A DNA stretch of 64,000 bases. Source: Kovacikia minuta CCNUW1 (GTDB lineage Bacteria > Cyanobacteriota > Cyanobacteriia > Leptolyngbyales > Leptolyngbyaceae). Of this stretch, positions 9,750 through 17,998 are shown piece by piece. Position 1 is the stretch's first letter; every line of letters starts with the position of its first letter. The translations under genes were made by a program, and so were the position numbers. Below the pieces are notes generated by a model that worked only from the letters and a program-made list of their open reading frames with translations, did no database searches and was not told the DNA's origin. Where the stretch lies: positions 2,356,001 through 2,420,000 of the forward strand of contig NZ_CP083582.1 of NCBI RefSeq assembly GCF_020091585.1, given 5' to 3'.

Positions 9750-10712
9750 TTAAATACTCATTTCCAGCATGCGCTGAATCGGCTTCAGGGCGGCTAGGCG
9801 AGTAGATTCGGGTAATGTGATTTCAGGTTCTTGATTTTTCATGCACCCATAGAGCTTTTCTAAGGTGTTCAGGCGCATGTGGGGGCACTCGTTGCAGGCA
9901 CAGTTGTTGAAGGGAGGCGCTGGGATGAAATGTTTGTGAGGGGCAACTTTCTGCATCTGGTGAATGATCCCCGGTTCTGTTGCCACGATAAAAGCTTGGC
10001 TGGCACTGTACTGGATGTATTTCAGCAACGCTGTAGTGGAGCCGATGTAGCTGGCATGGCGCAGAACCGTCGGTTCGCATTCAGGGTGAGCGATCGCCTC
10101 TGCTTCTGGGTGCTGCATCTTGAGCTGCACGATCTTTTTCTCGGAAAAAGTTTCATGCACAATGCAGCTTCCCTGCCACAGCACCATCTCTCGCCCAGTT
10201 TTTTGCATAACGTACCGACCCAGGTTGCGATCGGGCGCAAAAATAATTGGCTGTTCCACAGGAATCTGTTCCACAATCTGCACCGCATTGGCACTGGTGC
10301 AGATGATATCACTCATTGCCTTGATCTCAGCGGTGCAATTTATGTAAGAAATTACCAAATGATCGGGATATTTTTCTTTAAATTTAGCAAAGGCATCGGG
10401 TGGGCAACTATCCGCCAGGGAACAACCGGCTGCCAGGTCAGGCAGTAGAACGAGCTTGTCTGGGTTCAAAATTTTAGCGGTTTCTGCCATGAAGTGAACC
10501 CCAGCAAACACAATGACATCTGCCTGGGTTCTGGCTGCCTGTTGGGATAAACCTAATGAATCACCAATATAATCGGCGATATCTTGAATATCAGGTTCCT
10601 GATAGTAGTGGGCCAGGATGACTGCATTGAGATCCTGTTTGAGTTGGGCGATCGCGCCAAACAAATCTTCTGGTAGGTTAGTTTTGGAGGAAGGGAGAGT
10701 GTTTACAAACAC
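9750..10712 (-). CDS. nadA: Quinolinate synthase A
   Basis: A 320-residue NadA condenses iminoaspartate with dihydroxyacetone phosphate to quinolinate in de novo NAD synthesis. Family marks: [21 protein letters not shown] at the start, [13 protein letters not shown], and [4Fe-4S] cysteines in [21 protein letters not shown] and NECPHMRLN. Length fits the A-type enzyme. It is a soluble cytoplasmic protein. No nadB or nadC is adjacent; a Nudix protein with an NrtR-like C-terminus is 1.4 kb away. The start gives a short Ser/Pro-rich lead before the conserved core, as in other cyanobacterial versions. Confidence 0.96.
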   Translation of the reverse strand: MFVNTLPSSKTNLPEDLFGAIAQLKQDLNAVILAHYYQEPDIQDIADYIGDSLGLSQQAARTQADVIVFAGVHFMAETAKILNPDKLVLLPDLAAGCSLADSCPPDAFAKFKEKYPDHLVISYINCTAEIKAMSDIICTSANAVQIVEQIPVEQPIIFAPDRNLGRYVMQKTGREMVLWQGSCIVHETFSEKKIVQLKMQHPEAEAIAHPECEPTVLRHASYIGSTTALLKYIQYSASQAFIVATEPGIIHQMQKVAPHKHFIPAPPFNNCACNECPHMRLNTLEKLYGCMKNQEPEITLPESTRLAALKPIQRMLEMSI

Positions 10713-10905
10713 GGTGATAAACCAAAAAGATGCAAACTTAATTCCATAAATTATAGTCTAATCTACCAAAATACGCGAACCCCTTTCATAGCTATTTCAC
10801 CAAAAGCTGATGGTTAGATTACCAGAAAACCTTGACAGGCAGAAAAAATAAAAGCACAAACGTACTATAAAGCTTGTATAAGGAAAAATTCCTGGAGTAA
10901 CGCTT

Positions 10906-11064
10906 ATGCTTGGTGGATTCATTTTCTTTTCGGTACTTGCAGCCTGGACAGTCGTGGAGTTTTTTACGCCCAAACCCTCTAAAACGCCAGAAGAAAAACT
11001 GGGTGAAGCGCTGACCGAATACCTGAAGTCAGGCGTCAAGATTCAGCAGGAAGATAAAAAGTAA
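10906..11064 (+). CDS. Small single-span membrane protein, 52 aa
   Basis: ATG at 10906 opens a 52-codon frame preceded by GGAG nine bases upstream. The product begins MLGGFIFFSVLAAWTVVEFF, one membrane span (about residues 3-20), followed by a charged Lys/Glu tail (KTPEEKLGEALTEYL) and ends DKK. The good ribosome-binding site, membrane span and charged tail make it a plausible real small protein. It is divergent from nadA. Function unknown; membrane-complex subunit or regulator is possible but unsupported. Confidence 0.55.
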   Translation: MLGGFIFFSVLAAWTVVEFFTPKPSKTPEEKLGEALTEYLKSGVKIQQEDKK

Positions 11065-11284
11065 ATCGACAGCAGCTAGTCAGTTTAGGGAAGAAATGCA
11101 GGCAAGCGGGAGACACGAGCTAGAAGGAGAGAGGGATTCTAGATTGTGGTTCCTGCCTGTGGGTTTATTTACAGAACCTGCGCCTGTTACCAAAACCTTG
11201 GAGGCTTAAGCACGGAGCGACTCCTGAGAGGGTGTTGCGGTTGCAACCTCCGAAGTTAAAAGTGCAACCATTCCGTTAAATTGG

Positions 11285-11878
11285 TTAATCTGGATCTTGC
11301 TTATACCGCCTTGGATTTTTTCTGCTGGAGGGTCCGGCTTGTGCTGTATACCAGCGATACCATTCCTTAGAACTGCGTAATGCCAGCCACAAAAGCAGGA
11401 GAGCAATGAGTCCTCCTTGTTTGGGGGCATCCAGGGCAAACAGGACGAGCAAAATACAGAGGGTATCCTCAGCAAACAAAACCCATACAGGGATGCTTTT
11501 TAAACGATAGAACCAGCCAACCTGAACGAGCTTTAGCACTAGAGCCAGCAGCCCCCCGATCGCCCCCATCAAATCGACTAACCAACCAGAAACCCCTGTA
11601 ATTCGAGCAACCGCCACTCCCATAATTGCTCCAACCACTGGACTAAACAAAAGTTGGACAATTTGTAGAATCCGCAAACCGATTCGATCTTTTGAAAAAA
11701 CAAGCTCAATTAAAGACCAAACCACTAAAACTGCTAACCCAACCTGTGGCGAAATGTGGGACAGAAGCGGCACCTGATACCAAAGGTTGCCACCATACAA
11801 CACGACCAGGAGCAGGGGAAGGGCTACTCTCATCCCTGCCGCCGCAGAAGCAGAAAGTACAGCCAAGAGTTCAATCAT
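11285..11878 (-). CDS. DUF4126 family membrane protein
   Basis: A 197-residue protein with about five hydrophobic segments. The N-terminal IELLAVLSASAAAGMRVALPLL, central VVGAIMGVAVARITG and the Gly-rich helices resemble DUF4126, a family of small integral membrane proteins. The end is a basic, polar tail (SSRKNPRRYKQ). It appears monocistronic. No catalytic motif is visible; function unknown. Start at ATG 11878 is supported by the conserved MIELLA opening. Confidence 0.8.
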   Translation of the reverse strand: MIELLAVLSASAAAGMRVALPLLLVVLYGGNLWYQVPLLSHISPQVGLAVLVVWSLIELVFSKDRIGLRILQIVQLLFSPVVGAIMGVAVARITGVSGWLVDLMGAIGGLLALVLKLVQVGWFYRLKSIPVWVLFAEDTLCILLVLFALDAPKQGGLIALLLLWLALRSSKEWYRWYTAQAGPSSRKNPRRYKQDPD

Positions 11879-12086
11879 ACCTATGGTGTAACAGATCCCC
11901 AGCTTCCTACTATAGGATGTTGGACTTAATTTTTCGAGTTTAGACGTTGGACTTTAGAAGGACTTTGGATTTTGGCTGAAGAGGCTGGAGTTTGGCATGT
12001 TCTAACCAATTAATATGGGGCTTGGATGGGTTCTCGTCCAATCTCCATCGTCTAAAGTCTAAAGTCAAACCTCCTGTCCCGTTTCA

Positions 12087-12776
12087 ATGCCATATACCTA
12101 TAAGCATCCCCGCCCCAGCCTGACTGTAGATTGTGTTGTGTTTGGTCTGGATGAGGCAGATTTGAAGGTTCTCCTCATTCAACGGGATATTGCCCCTTTT
12201 AGGGGTGAATGGGCACTTCCAGGTGGGTTTGTTCATCTGGATGAGTCGCTGGAAGCAGCAGCCCTGCGAGAACTGCGAGAGGAAACCGGGGTTGAAAAAA
12301 TCTTTTTAGAACAGCTTTACACCTTCGGCAAGATCGATCGCGACCCACGGGAAAGAGTTGTGACGGTTGCCTACTATGCACTGATCAATTTAGGAGACTA
12401 TCCATTAAAAGCAACCACAGACGCCAGAAACGCCGAATGGTTTCCCGTTGTGGCGGTTCCTCCCCTGGCGTTTGACCATGCTCAAATTTTGGCGACTGCC
12501 CTGGCTAGATTGAAGAGTAAAGTTCGGTACGAACCGATCGGGTTTGAACTTCTGCCTAAGAAATTCACCCTTTCCCAACTACAAAAGCTCTATGAAACAA
12601 TTTTAGAATCTCCCCTAGACAAACGGAATTTTAGAAAGAAGATTCTCAGTATGGAATTGCTGATCGAACTGGATGAAATGGAGAAAGATGTTCCCCATCG
12701 TGCTGCCCGACTCTATCAGTTTGATGAACAGAAATACCAGCAGTTAAAGGCGAAGGGATTTAACTTTGAAATTTAA
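12087..12776 (+). CDS. Nudix hydrolase with NrtR-like C-terminal domain
   Basis: A 229-residue protein. Residues 10-140 form a Nudix fold with an intact Nudix box, [20 protein letters not shown] then ETG, so pyrophosphohydrolase activity is expected (ADP-ribose or related). Residues 150-229 ([30 protein letters not shown]) match the winged-helix tail of NrtR-type NAD regulators. In true NrtR repressors the Nudix box is often degenerate; here it is intact, so it may be an enzyme, a regulator or both. nadA lies 1.4 kb upstream, which suits a link to NAD metabolism, but no operator was identified. Confidence 0.87.
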   Translation: MPYTYKHPRPSLTVDCVVFGLDEADLKVLLIQRDIAPFRGEWALPGGFVHLDESLEAAALRELREETGVEKIFLEQLYTFGKIDRDPRERVVTVAYYALINLGDYPLKATTDARNAEWFPVVAVPPLAFDHAQILATALARLKSKVRYEPIGFELLPKKFTLSQLQKLYETILESPLDKRNFRKKILSMELLIELDEMEKDVPHRAARLYQFDEQKYQQLKAKGFNFEI

Positions 12777-12891
12777 TCCATAGGAGTATAAAGATTAGGG
12801 TATCTTCTAGCCCTGAAACTCTTTGTTGTTGGCTATTTTGCCCTGACACCGGATATCTGACACCTGCTATACCTGCCGCCCACCATAGTTC

Positions 12892-12925
12892 AGACTTCCG
12901 AGGTCTTTAAAAACCTCGGAAGTCT
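12892..12925. repeat. Short palindrome, TTTAAA-loop hairpin family
   Basis: AGACTTCCGAGGT and ACCTCGGAAGTCT pair perfectly around a short A/T loop (CTTTAAAA). It is related in layout to the hairpins at 7650, 24914 and 28971. It lies between the convergent Nudix gene and Thr-Pro repeat protein and could serve both as terminator, though a T-tract is short. Confidence 0.6.
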
Positions 12926-12961
12926 TGAGTGATTGGAACCTTGAATGGGCTGAAGTTGAGC

Positions 12962-14621
12962 TTAGGGAGTAGTGGTAGTTCCAGGAGTGGTCGTGGAATC
13001 AGGAGTAGTCGTAGTTCCAGGAGTGGTCGTGGAATCAGGAGTGGTCGTAGTTCCAGGAGTGGTGGTCGTATCGCCTGAATCAGTGGTCACCTGGTCAGGG
13101 GGAATCTGTTTCAAACCGACCAGACCAGGGAAGACACGGCTGGGCAATCCTACTTCCTGATAGGCAGCAACAACCCGCCGCTTGCGACCCAGTGCTCGTC
13201 CTCGCCCCCGTTCCCGTTCTACAAAAATAATCCGTCCCTGGCTGTCTCGTTCAATCACCACGATGACTGGAATACTGCCTTTGTAGATGGTGTAGGTGAG
13301 GTTCCCATACACAATGTCATCATCCCGATCGTCATCCCCTTGATTGTTATTATTCTGATTGGTATTCACAACCAGCAAGGATGGGTTGAACAGCCGGATA
13401 TAAGTTGTGCTGGAGACGAAATTGGTAAAGGAAATATTGGTGACCTGCGTAGTCGTTACAACAGTTGTTGTACTGGTCGTTGTCCCTCCAGTGGAGGATG
13501 AACTGCTGCTACCACTTGTGAAGTCGGTACCATCGTTGTTGACGCCCACAAAAGGAGTGAAGTCGGTGCGATCGTCGCCACCTGTTGTCAGTCGGAAGGC
13601 AACATTGCCACCACTTTTCCCTTCAAATTTGCGATCGCCCTGCTCAAACTTAAATTGCGTGTCTCTTCTAGAGGTGCCTGTAAAACTGACCGAACTGTTC
13701 CCAAGCGCAACATAGCCCGGCCCCTCACCCTTAATGCTATAGTCCAGCGGGCTGGCCACATTAATCAAATCGTTCTTCTTAATCTCAAATGGTGAAGTCA
13801 GGCGAATATCCAAATTGCCCGCTGTTCCCTCGATTTTAAACTCGCGGGTTCCGGGAGTGCCGACGCTCTGAACCTTGAATTTTGTGGTCTGACCGCTGAA
13901 ATCCAATGTATCGTCATCAAAAGTAGCGCTGTCAGGCGTGACATCCTTCCCTTCAAAATCAAACTTGATCCGCCGCCCTAACACCACTGGCAAGACCGTT
14001 TCGCTAGAAGCGCGAAATTGCAGATTAGAAGGTAAGCCAATAAAATTTCCGGTTAGTTTGGCATCAAATGGCCCCGCTTCCAGAACGCCCTCCTGGGTAG
14101 AGTAGGTTGAACTGGACTGGCTGGATAGGCTGACATTTGTCACGGGCAAGAAGACTAGAGGCGCTGTACCAGCCTGTTGTGGGCTGATCAGGGTGCCGCC
14201 TTGCAGGAAACTGGGTGAGAAGGAGTTGAGGGTGAAATTGAGGGTGGTGGGAATTCCCTGGAAGAAAACAGGACCCCCATTGGGAGAGAAAGCAACCCCT
14301 GAAAGAACCCCAGCTAGTTTGCCCGTATCCCCACTGTCGGGAAGTTTGTTGCCGTTGGTATCGGTGAAACTGGCGGCATTGGGAATGAAGCGAGAGGTGG
14401 TGGTGGTGCCGTTGGGGGTGACGATTCTAAGGGTTCGAATGGCGGTATCAAACAAAATTGGAGAACCCGTTGGGGCATTCGTTCCTGGCAAGAAGAAAGC
14501 GGCATCTCCGGTTGCCCGCCCACCTGTAACGGGAATGTCAGCACGGGCACGCGGGGGCAATCGCCAGACTCCCCGCCAACAGCCCCAGACAAACAGCAAA
14601 TCGTGTAGATTGGTTGATCAC
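12962..14621 (-). CDS. Secreted protein with Thr-Pro tail, frameshifted in the signal peptide
   Basis: The long frame (12962-14599) begins only at TTG and has a poor N-terminus. A different frame, from GTG 14621 with GAGG eight bases upstream, reads MINQSTRFAVCLGLLAGSLA then IAPA, an excellent signal peptide. Removing one base from the G5 run at 14553-14557 joins it to ...RADIPVTGGRATGD, giving 552 residues. The mature part is beta-rich, Gly/Thr/Ser-rich, with a Ser-rich linker, a NTNQNNNNQGDDDRDDD segment and a basic RERGRGRALGRKRR patch. The C-terminus is tandem TTTPGTTTTPDS repeats. No enzyme motif seen; a surface or exopolysaccharide-associated role is possible but unproven. Confidence 0.7.
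12968..13062 (-). repeat. Tandem repeat coding the Thr-Pro tail
   Basis: Repeats of a 36-base unit coding TTTPGTTTTPDS, about two and a half copies, with shorter internal periodicity. They encode the C-terminal end of the secreted protein. Copy number is likely to vary between strains. Confidence 0.8.
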
Positions 14622-15067
14622 AGCAGAAATCCTCTAAATGATTGGGTGAATGGAGATGAGAAGGACATTCAATCAACAAGGGGCTTCAACTCGACAGATC
14701 TCAAAACTTTTGTATGGGGGCACCTGGGTTCAGACAGAAACCGGATTTCTTCTAACGAACGGCTCAAATTGTGTCAGCATTCACGAGCAATCTGGTTTCT
14801 AGCAATACGGCACCGATGCTCCAGGTGTGGCACGGCAACGAGGAAATGGGTGGCAAATATTACCCGTAATCCCCTCAGAAGGCTGGCTCACAAAAAAAGT
14901 TCCCGCAGAAGTAGAAAAGTTTTGAAGGTCTTTCCTTTCAGGATTAGGGGAATTATTCCCCTTTAGCCGAATTGTGTTAACAGTGGCATTCAAAAGAAAA
15001 GTTGCTCAAATTCCCCTACCCTCCCGGTGCTATTTTTTACCGAAAGGGTTCACTGAAATGGTTTTCC
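14622..15067. other. Gene-free stretch between secreted protein and porin
   Basis: No supported coding frame. It contains the degenerate family 1 repeat copy at 14731-14822. The remainder shows no recognised structure; it should hold the promoter of the secreted protein and the terminator of the porin gene (both on the minus strand). Confidence 0.5.
14731..14822. repeat. Dispersed repeat family 1, degenerate copy C
   Basis: Contains CAGAAACCGGATTTCTTCT near the left end and TCTGGTTTCTAGCAATACGG then CACCGATGC near the right, matching the order of motifs in the copies at 3382-3487 and 38190-38290. The centre has diverged. Confidence 0.55.
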
Positions 15068-16834
15068 TCAAAACGTAAAAGTTGTTCTGAGCACCCCGAT
15101 CGTGATGGTATCGTTGTCGCTGTTGTGCCTGGGGTTGAAGATGACAATCACACCGGGAGTAAGGCTGATATTGTCACTTAAGCGATAGCGGTAGAATGCC
15201 TCAACGTGAGTAGTTCTACTCGGTTCGCCCCCTGGACCCGCAGTCGGATCGCCACCACTTACAAAACTGGGGATATTTCTGCCAGCAGGTAGGTCGCTGC
15301 TGATAATGCGGGGAGGTTGACCGACATAAATTGCCCCCAAATTGCCCCGTCCTCCCAGATCAGGGAAGTTGAGAAATGCCATCCAGTTAATTGTTTCGAC
15401 ACTGCCCGAAAAGCCCTTTAAATCAGACGTTGTGTAGCCAGCCCAGCCTCCCAGGGTGATCCAGGGTGCAGCCCTCCAGGCGATCGTTCCACCGAAAGCA
15501 TTGGTTTGAATCGGAGCACGGAAACTAAACGGATTTGGCAGTGCTAATTGGTCATCACCCACACTGGTTCCCAGAAATCCTGAAGGAGAGTAGGCATTAA
15601 CGTAATTGAGGGCAATATCTACAGTGTTGAAGGCATTAACCGTCAGTTGGGTGCCGATCGTGGTTGCCCCATTCGGTCCTCCAAACAACCCACCATTGGC
15701 GGGGTCTTCCGCCCGATTGGAGGTGTAAACTGCCTGGAAGGAAACAGCGGGGGAGATTTGCCAGTCAAAACCCGCTCCAGCGCCATCACCACCGATATTC
15801 AGGATTGGGTTGCGTTGGGCAAAGCGAGACAGGGGACCCTGCCCGGCACTTTCGATACGGTTTGCCCCCCGTAAAACGTTGACCATGTTGACGCCTACGG
15901 GGCCAGCAACGATCGCAAAATTGTTGCCAATCAATTGCCGGAAGCTCAGGTCGCTGATTTTGACTGCGCCGCCTGTATCCCCGGCATATCCCAGAAGAAC
16001 GTCATTGGTCAGTAGTTGGGAACCGATGTTGTCTCCGATTCCCGCTTGAAGTCCAGTTAACAGAATGCTACGTTCGCTGAGTTGGGTATACAGGCTTAAC
16101 TGGACGTTGCTGATGACATTGACCTGATTGGCATCGTCTCTGAATCGAAACCCTGCCAGGTTAATATCCGCATCATTGCGTCCCTGAACGCCAAAAATGA
16201 CCTGTCCAAATAGTTTGGTGGTGGTGGAGAACTGCTGTTTCTCCAGGGTGGCAGCGCGGGCTTCCAGGGCATCTACCCGACCCCGCAGGGCTGCAAGTTC
16301 GGCAGCGAACTCCTCCTGGAGCTTTTGAATGGCAATCAGATCTTCTTTCCTGGCAAAATCAGCCGTGCTGGAGGCAATCAATTCATTCATTCGATCCAGG
16401 CAGGCATTCACACCAGCAGCAAACTCATAACGACTGAGGGCGCGGTTGCCACGAAAGGTTTTGTCGGGATAGCCAACGATACAGCCATAGCGTTCAACCA
16501 GAGATTGGAGTGCCTGAAATGCCCAATCTGTGGGTTTAACGTCTGTCAGTTGGGAAACCGAAGTAACCTGATCCATGCCGTTAGCATCGGTTGGGTCGGA
16601 TGCCGTGCCTAAATTTGCAACGGAATTGATCGGTTCAGACTGACTGGCATCAGCAAGCATTACAGATGGGGAAAGGGGGGATTCCCTGGCAGCGGCTGGT
16701 GAAGGTGCGCTCACCGCTCTTTCCAGTGGCGTTGTTTGAGCCGCAACGGCTGAACCCGCCATAAAAATCCCCAGCATGGCTGATGCCAACACTGGGGGAA
16801 CTATTTTTTCTCTTACAGGTGATTGCTTGGACAT
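15068..16834 (-). CDS. Iron-uptake porin with SLH domain (OprB type)
   Basis: I choose ATG 16834 over the upstream ATG 16924 because a strong AAGGAG lies just before it and MSKQSPVREKI...MLGIFMAGSAVAAQ then forms the signal peptide. The 588-residue protein has an SLH motif (about residues 98-160: DVKPTDWAFQALQSL, GCIVGYPDKTFRGNRALSRYEFA-type), a coiled coil (about 175-205: AELAALRGRVDALEARAATLE), then a beta-barrel of about 380 residues ending in Phe (TTFTF). This is the standard cyanobacterial outer-membrane porin layout, with SLH contacting peptidoglycan. The family name refers to iron uptake; solute range is not proven. It is divergent from the ExbB-type gene. Confidence 0.92.
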   Translation of the reverse strand: MSKQSPVREKIVPPVLASAMLGIFMAGSAVAAQTTPLERAVSAPSPAAARESPLSPSVMLADASQSEPINSVANLGTASDPTDANGMDQVTSVSQLTDVKPTDWAFQALQSLVERYGCIVGYPDKTFRGNRALSRYEFAAGVNACLDRMNELIASSTADFARKEDLIAIQKLQEEFAAELAALRGRVDALEARAATLEKQQFSTTTKLFGQVIFGVQGRNDADINLAGFRFRDDANQVNVISNVQLSLYTQLSERSILLTGLQAGIGDNIGSQLLTNDVLLGYAGDTGGAVKISDLSFRQLIGNNFAIVAGPVGVNMVNVLRGANRIESAGQGPLSRFAQRNPILNIGGDGAGAGFDWQISPAVSFQAVYTSNRAEDPANGGLFGGPNGATTIGTQLTVNAFNTVDIALNYVNAYSPSGFLGTSVGDDQLALPNPFSFRAPIQTNAFGGTIAWRAAPWITLGGWAGYTTSDLKGFSGSVETINWMAFLNFPDLGGRGNLGAIYVGQPPRIISSDLPAGRNIPSFVSGGDPTAGPGGEPSRTTHVEAFYRYRLSDNISLTPGVIVIFNPRHNSDNDTITIGVLRTTFTF

Positions 16835-17063
16835 GCTGAACTCCTTCTCCTCACTATTTGGGGCACGATACCTGGATGTCTTTGTGACATCCACCACACC
16901 CTGCATTGCGGGTTTAGTATTCACCGCTACTTCAAAAATCTAACTTTTCTGAATGAATTTTCAATTTCTTTGTCAGGGAACTTCACTAAAAGGTAAAGGT
17001 TGTGTGATGGAGGGCGGAGCGCGGAACACCGAAAAAAGCTACGATCCAAATCGACCTGATAAG

Positions 17064-17094
17064 CTACAAAAGGACAATACAAGTCCTTTTGTAG
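17064..17094 (+). promoter_or_regulatory. Perfect 12-bp inverted repeat before the ExbB-type gene
   Basis: CTACAAAAGGAC, a 7-base loop, then GTCCTTTTGTAG, ending 14 bases before the start codon. It could be an operator or an RNA hairpin in the leader. The space to the ATG contains no clear ribosome-binding site, so the AAGGA inside the left arm is the closest purine-rich element. Confidence 0.6.
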
Positions 17095-17108
17095 AGTGTT
17101 GAATCCCC

Positions 17109-17750
17109 ATGCCATTAAAGAATTTTTTTGCAGCGGGTGGAGTGGTTATGGTGCCGCTGTTGGGATTTTCCATTCTGGCGCTGGCGCTGATCTTTGAACG
17201 GATTGGGTTTTGGATACGAATCGCTCGGAGACAAAATTGGGTGGTGCGCGAAGTGCTGCATTTGTATAAGCACAATCCTCAAGCTGCCGCCTTAAAGCTG
17301 AAACAGAATGTTGAGTTGCCGATCGCCCGTATTTTTCTAGCGGCTCTAGAGTTAGAACAGGCAACCCCAGAAGATTTTCGACTAGCCCTGGAAAGTGCAG
17401 CTCAGGCGGAATTACCTTTGTTGAAGCGGTTTAACACAATCTTCGAAACCATCATTAGCCTTTCTCCACTACTGGGCTTGTTGGGCACTATTCTGGGGCT
17501 GATCAATTCCTTCGCTTCTTTAAAGGTGGGTGATGTGGCAGGTAGCAATGCGATCGGCGTGAGTGCTGGGATCAGCGAGGCATTGATTTCTACCGCTTCG
17601 GGTCTAGTAGTCGCCATTTTTACGCTGCTATTTGCCAATACTTTTCGGGGGTTGTATTTGCGTCAAATTGCCTTGATTCAGGAGTATGGCGGTCAAATGG
17701 AACTGCTTTACCGTCGTCGTTATGAGCGGGGAGAGATTCCCTATGCGTGA
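17109..17750 (+). CDS. MotA/TolQ/ExbB-type proton channel protein
   Basis: A 213-residue protein with three membrane spans (about residues 8-32, 112-138 and 155-180). The family signature is seen in SLSPLLGLLGTILGLINSF and GISEALISTASGLVVAIFTLL, which match the pore helices of ExbB/TolQ. These proteins use proton flow with an ExbD/TolR partner to energise outer-membrane transport through TonB. No exbD or tonB follows here, so the partner is elsewhere. It is divergent from the iron-uptake porin, which suits a role in outer-membrane uptake. A perfect hairpin sits in its leader. Confidence 0.9.
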   Translation: MPLKNFFAAGGVVMVPLLGFSILALALIFERIGFWIRIARRQNWVVREVLHLYKHNPQAAALKLKQNVELPIARIFLAALELEQATPEDFRLALESAAQAELPLLKRFNTIFETIISLSPLLGLLGTILGLINSFASLKVGDVAGSNAIGVSAGISEALISTASGLVVAIFTLLFANTFRGLYLRQIALIQEYGGQMELLYRRRYERGEIPYA

Positions 17751-17998
17751 ATAGTAAAAATGTCCTGCTTTATATATTATCTTTCTTAGATGTAAATCCT
17801 AAATGAACTGAACGATTGATACAGAATGTTGTCACCTGGGAAATGTAGATTAGGGCTTAGCAGGTGATGGGTAGGGGATAGGGGGCTAAAGCTGTAAGTA
17901 CAGGCGTATTCATTGCCCGGTCACTTTTTAGCACTTTTGCCTGAGTTCTGATCCATCATCAAAGGATAATGTGCGGTTTTTGGAGCTTTTGATAGCTT

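Noticed and set aside
16925-17063. Fur-type box between porin and ExbB-type gene
   Set aside because: A/T-rich stretches such as AATGAATTTTCAATTT exist, but none matches the iron-box pattern well enough.
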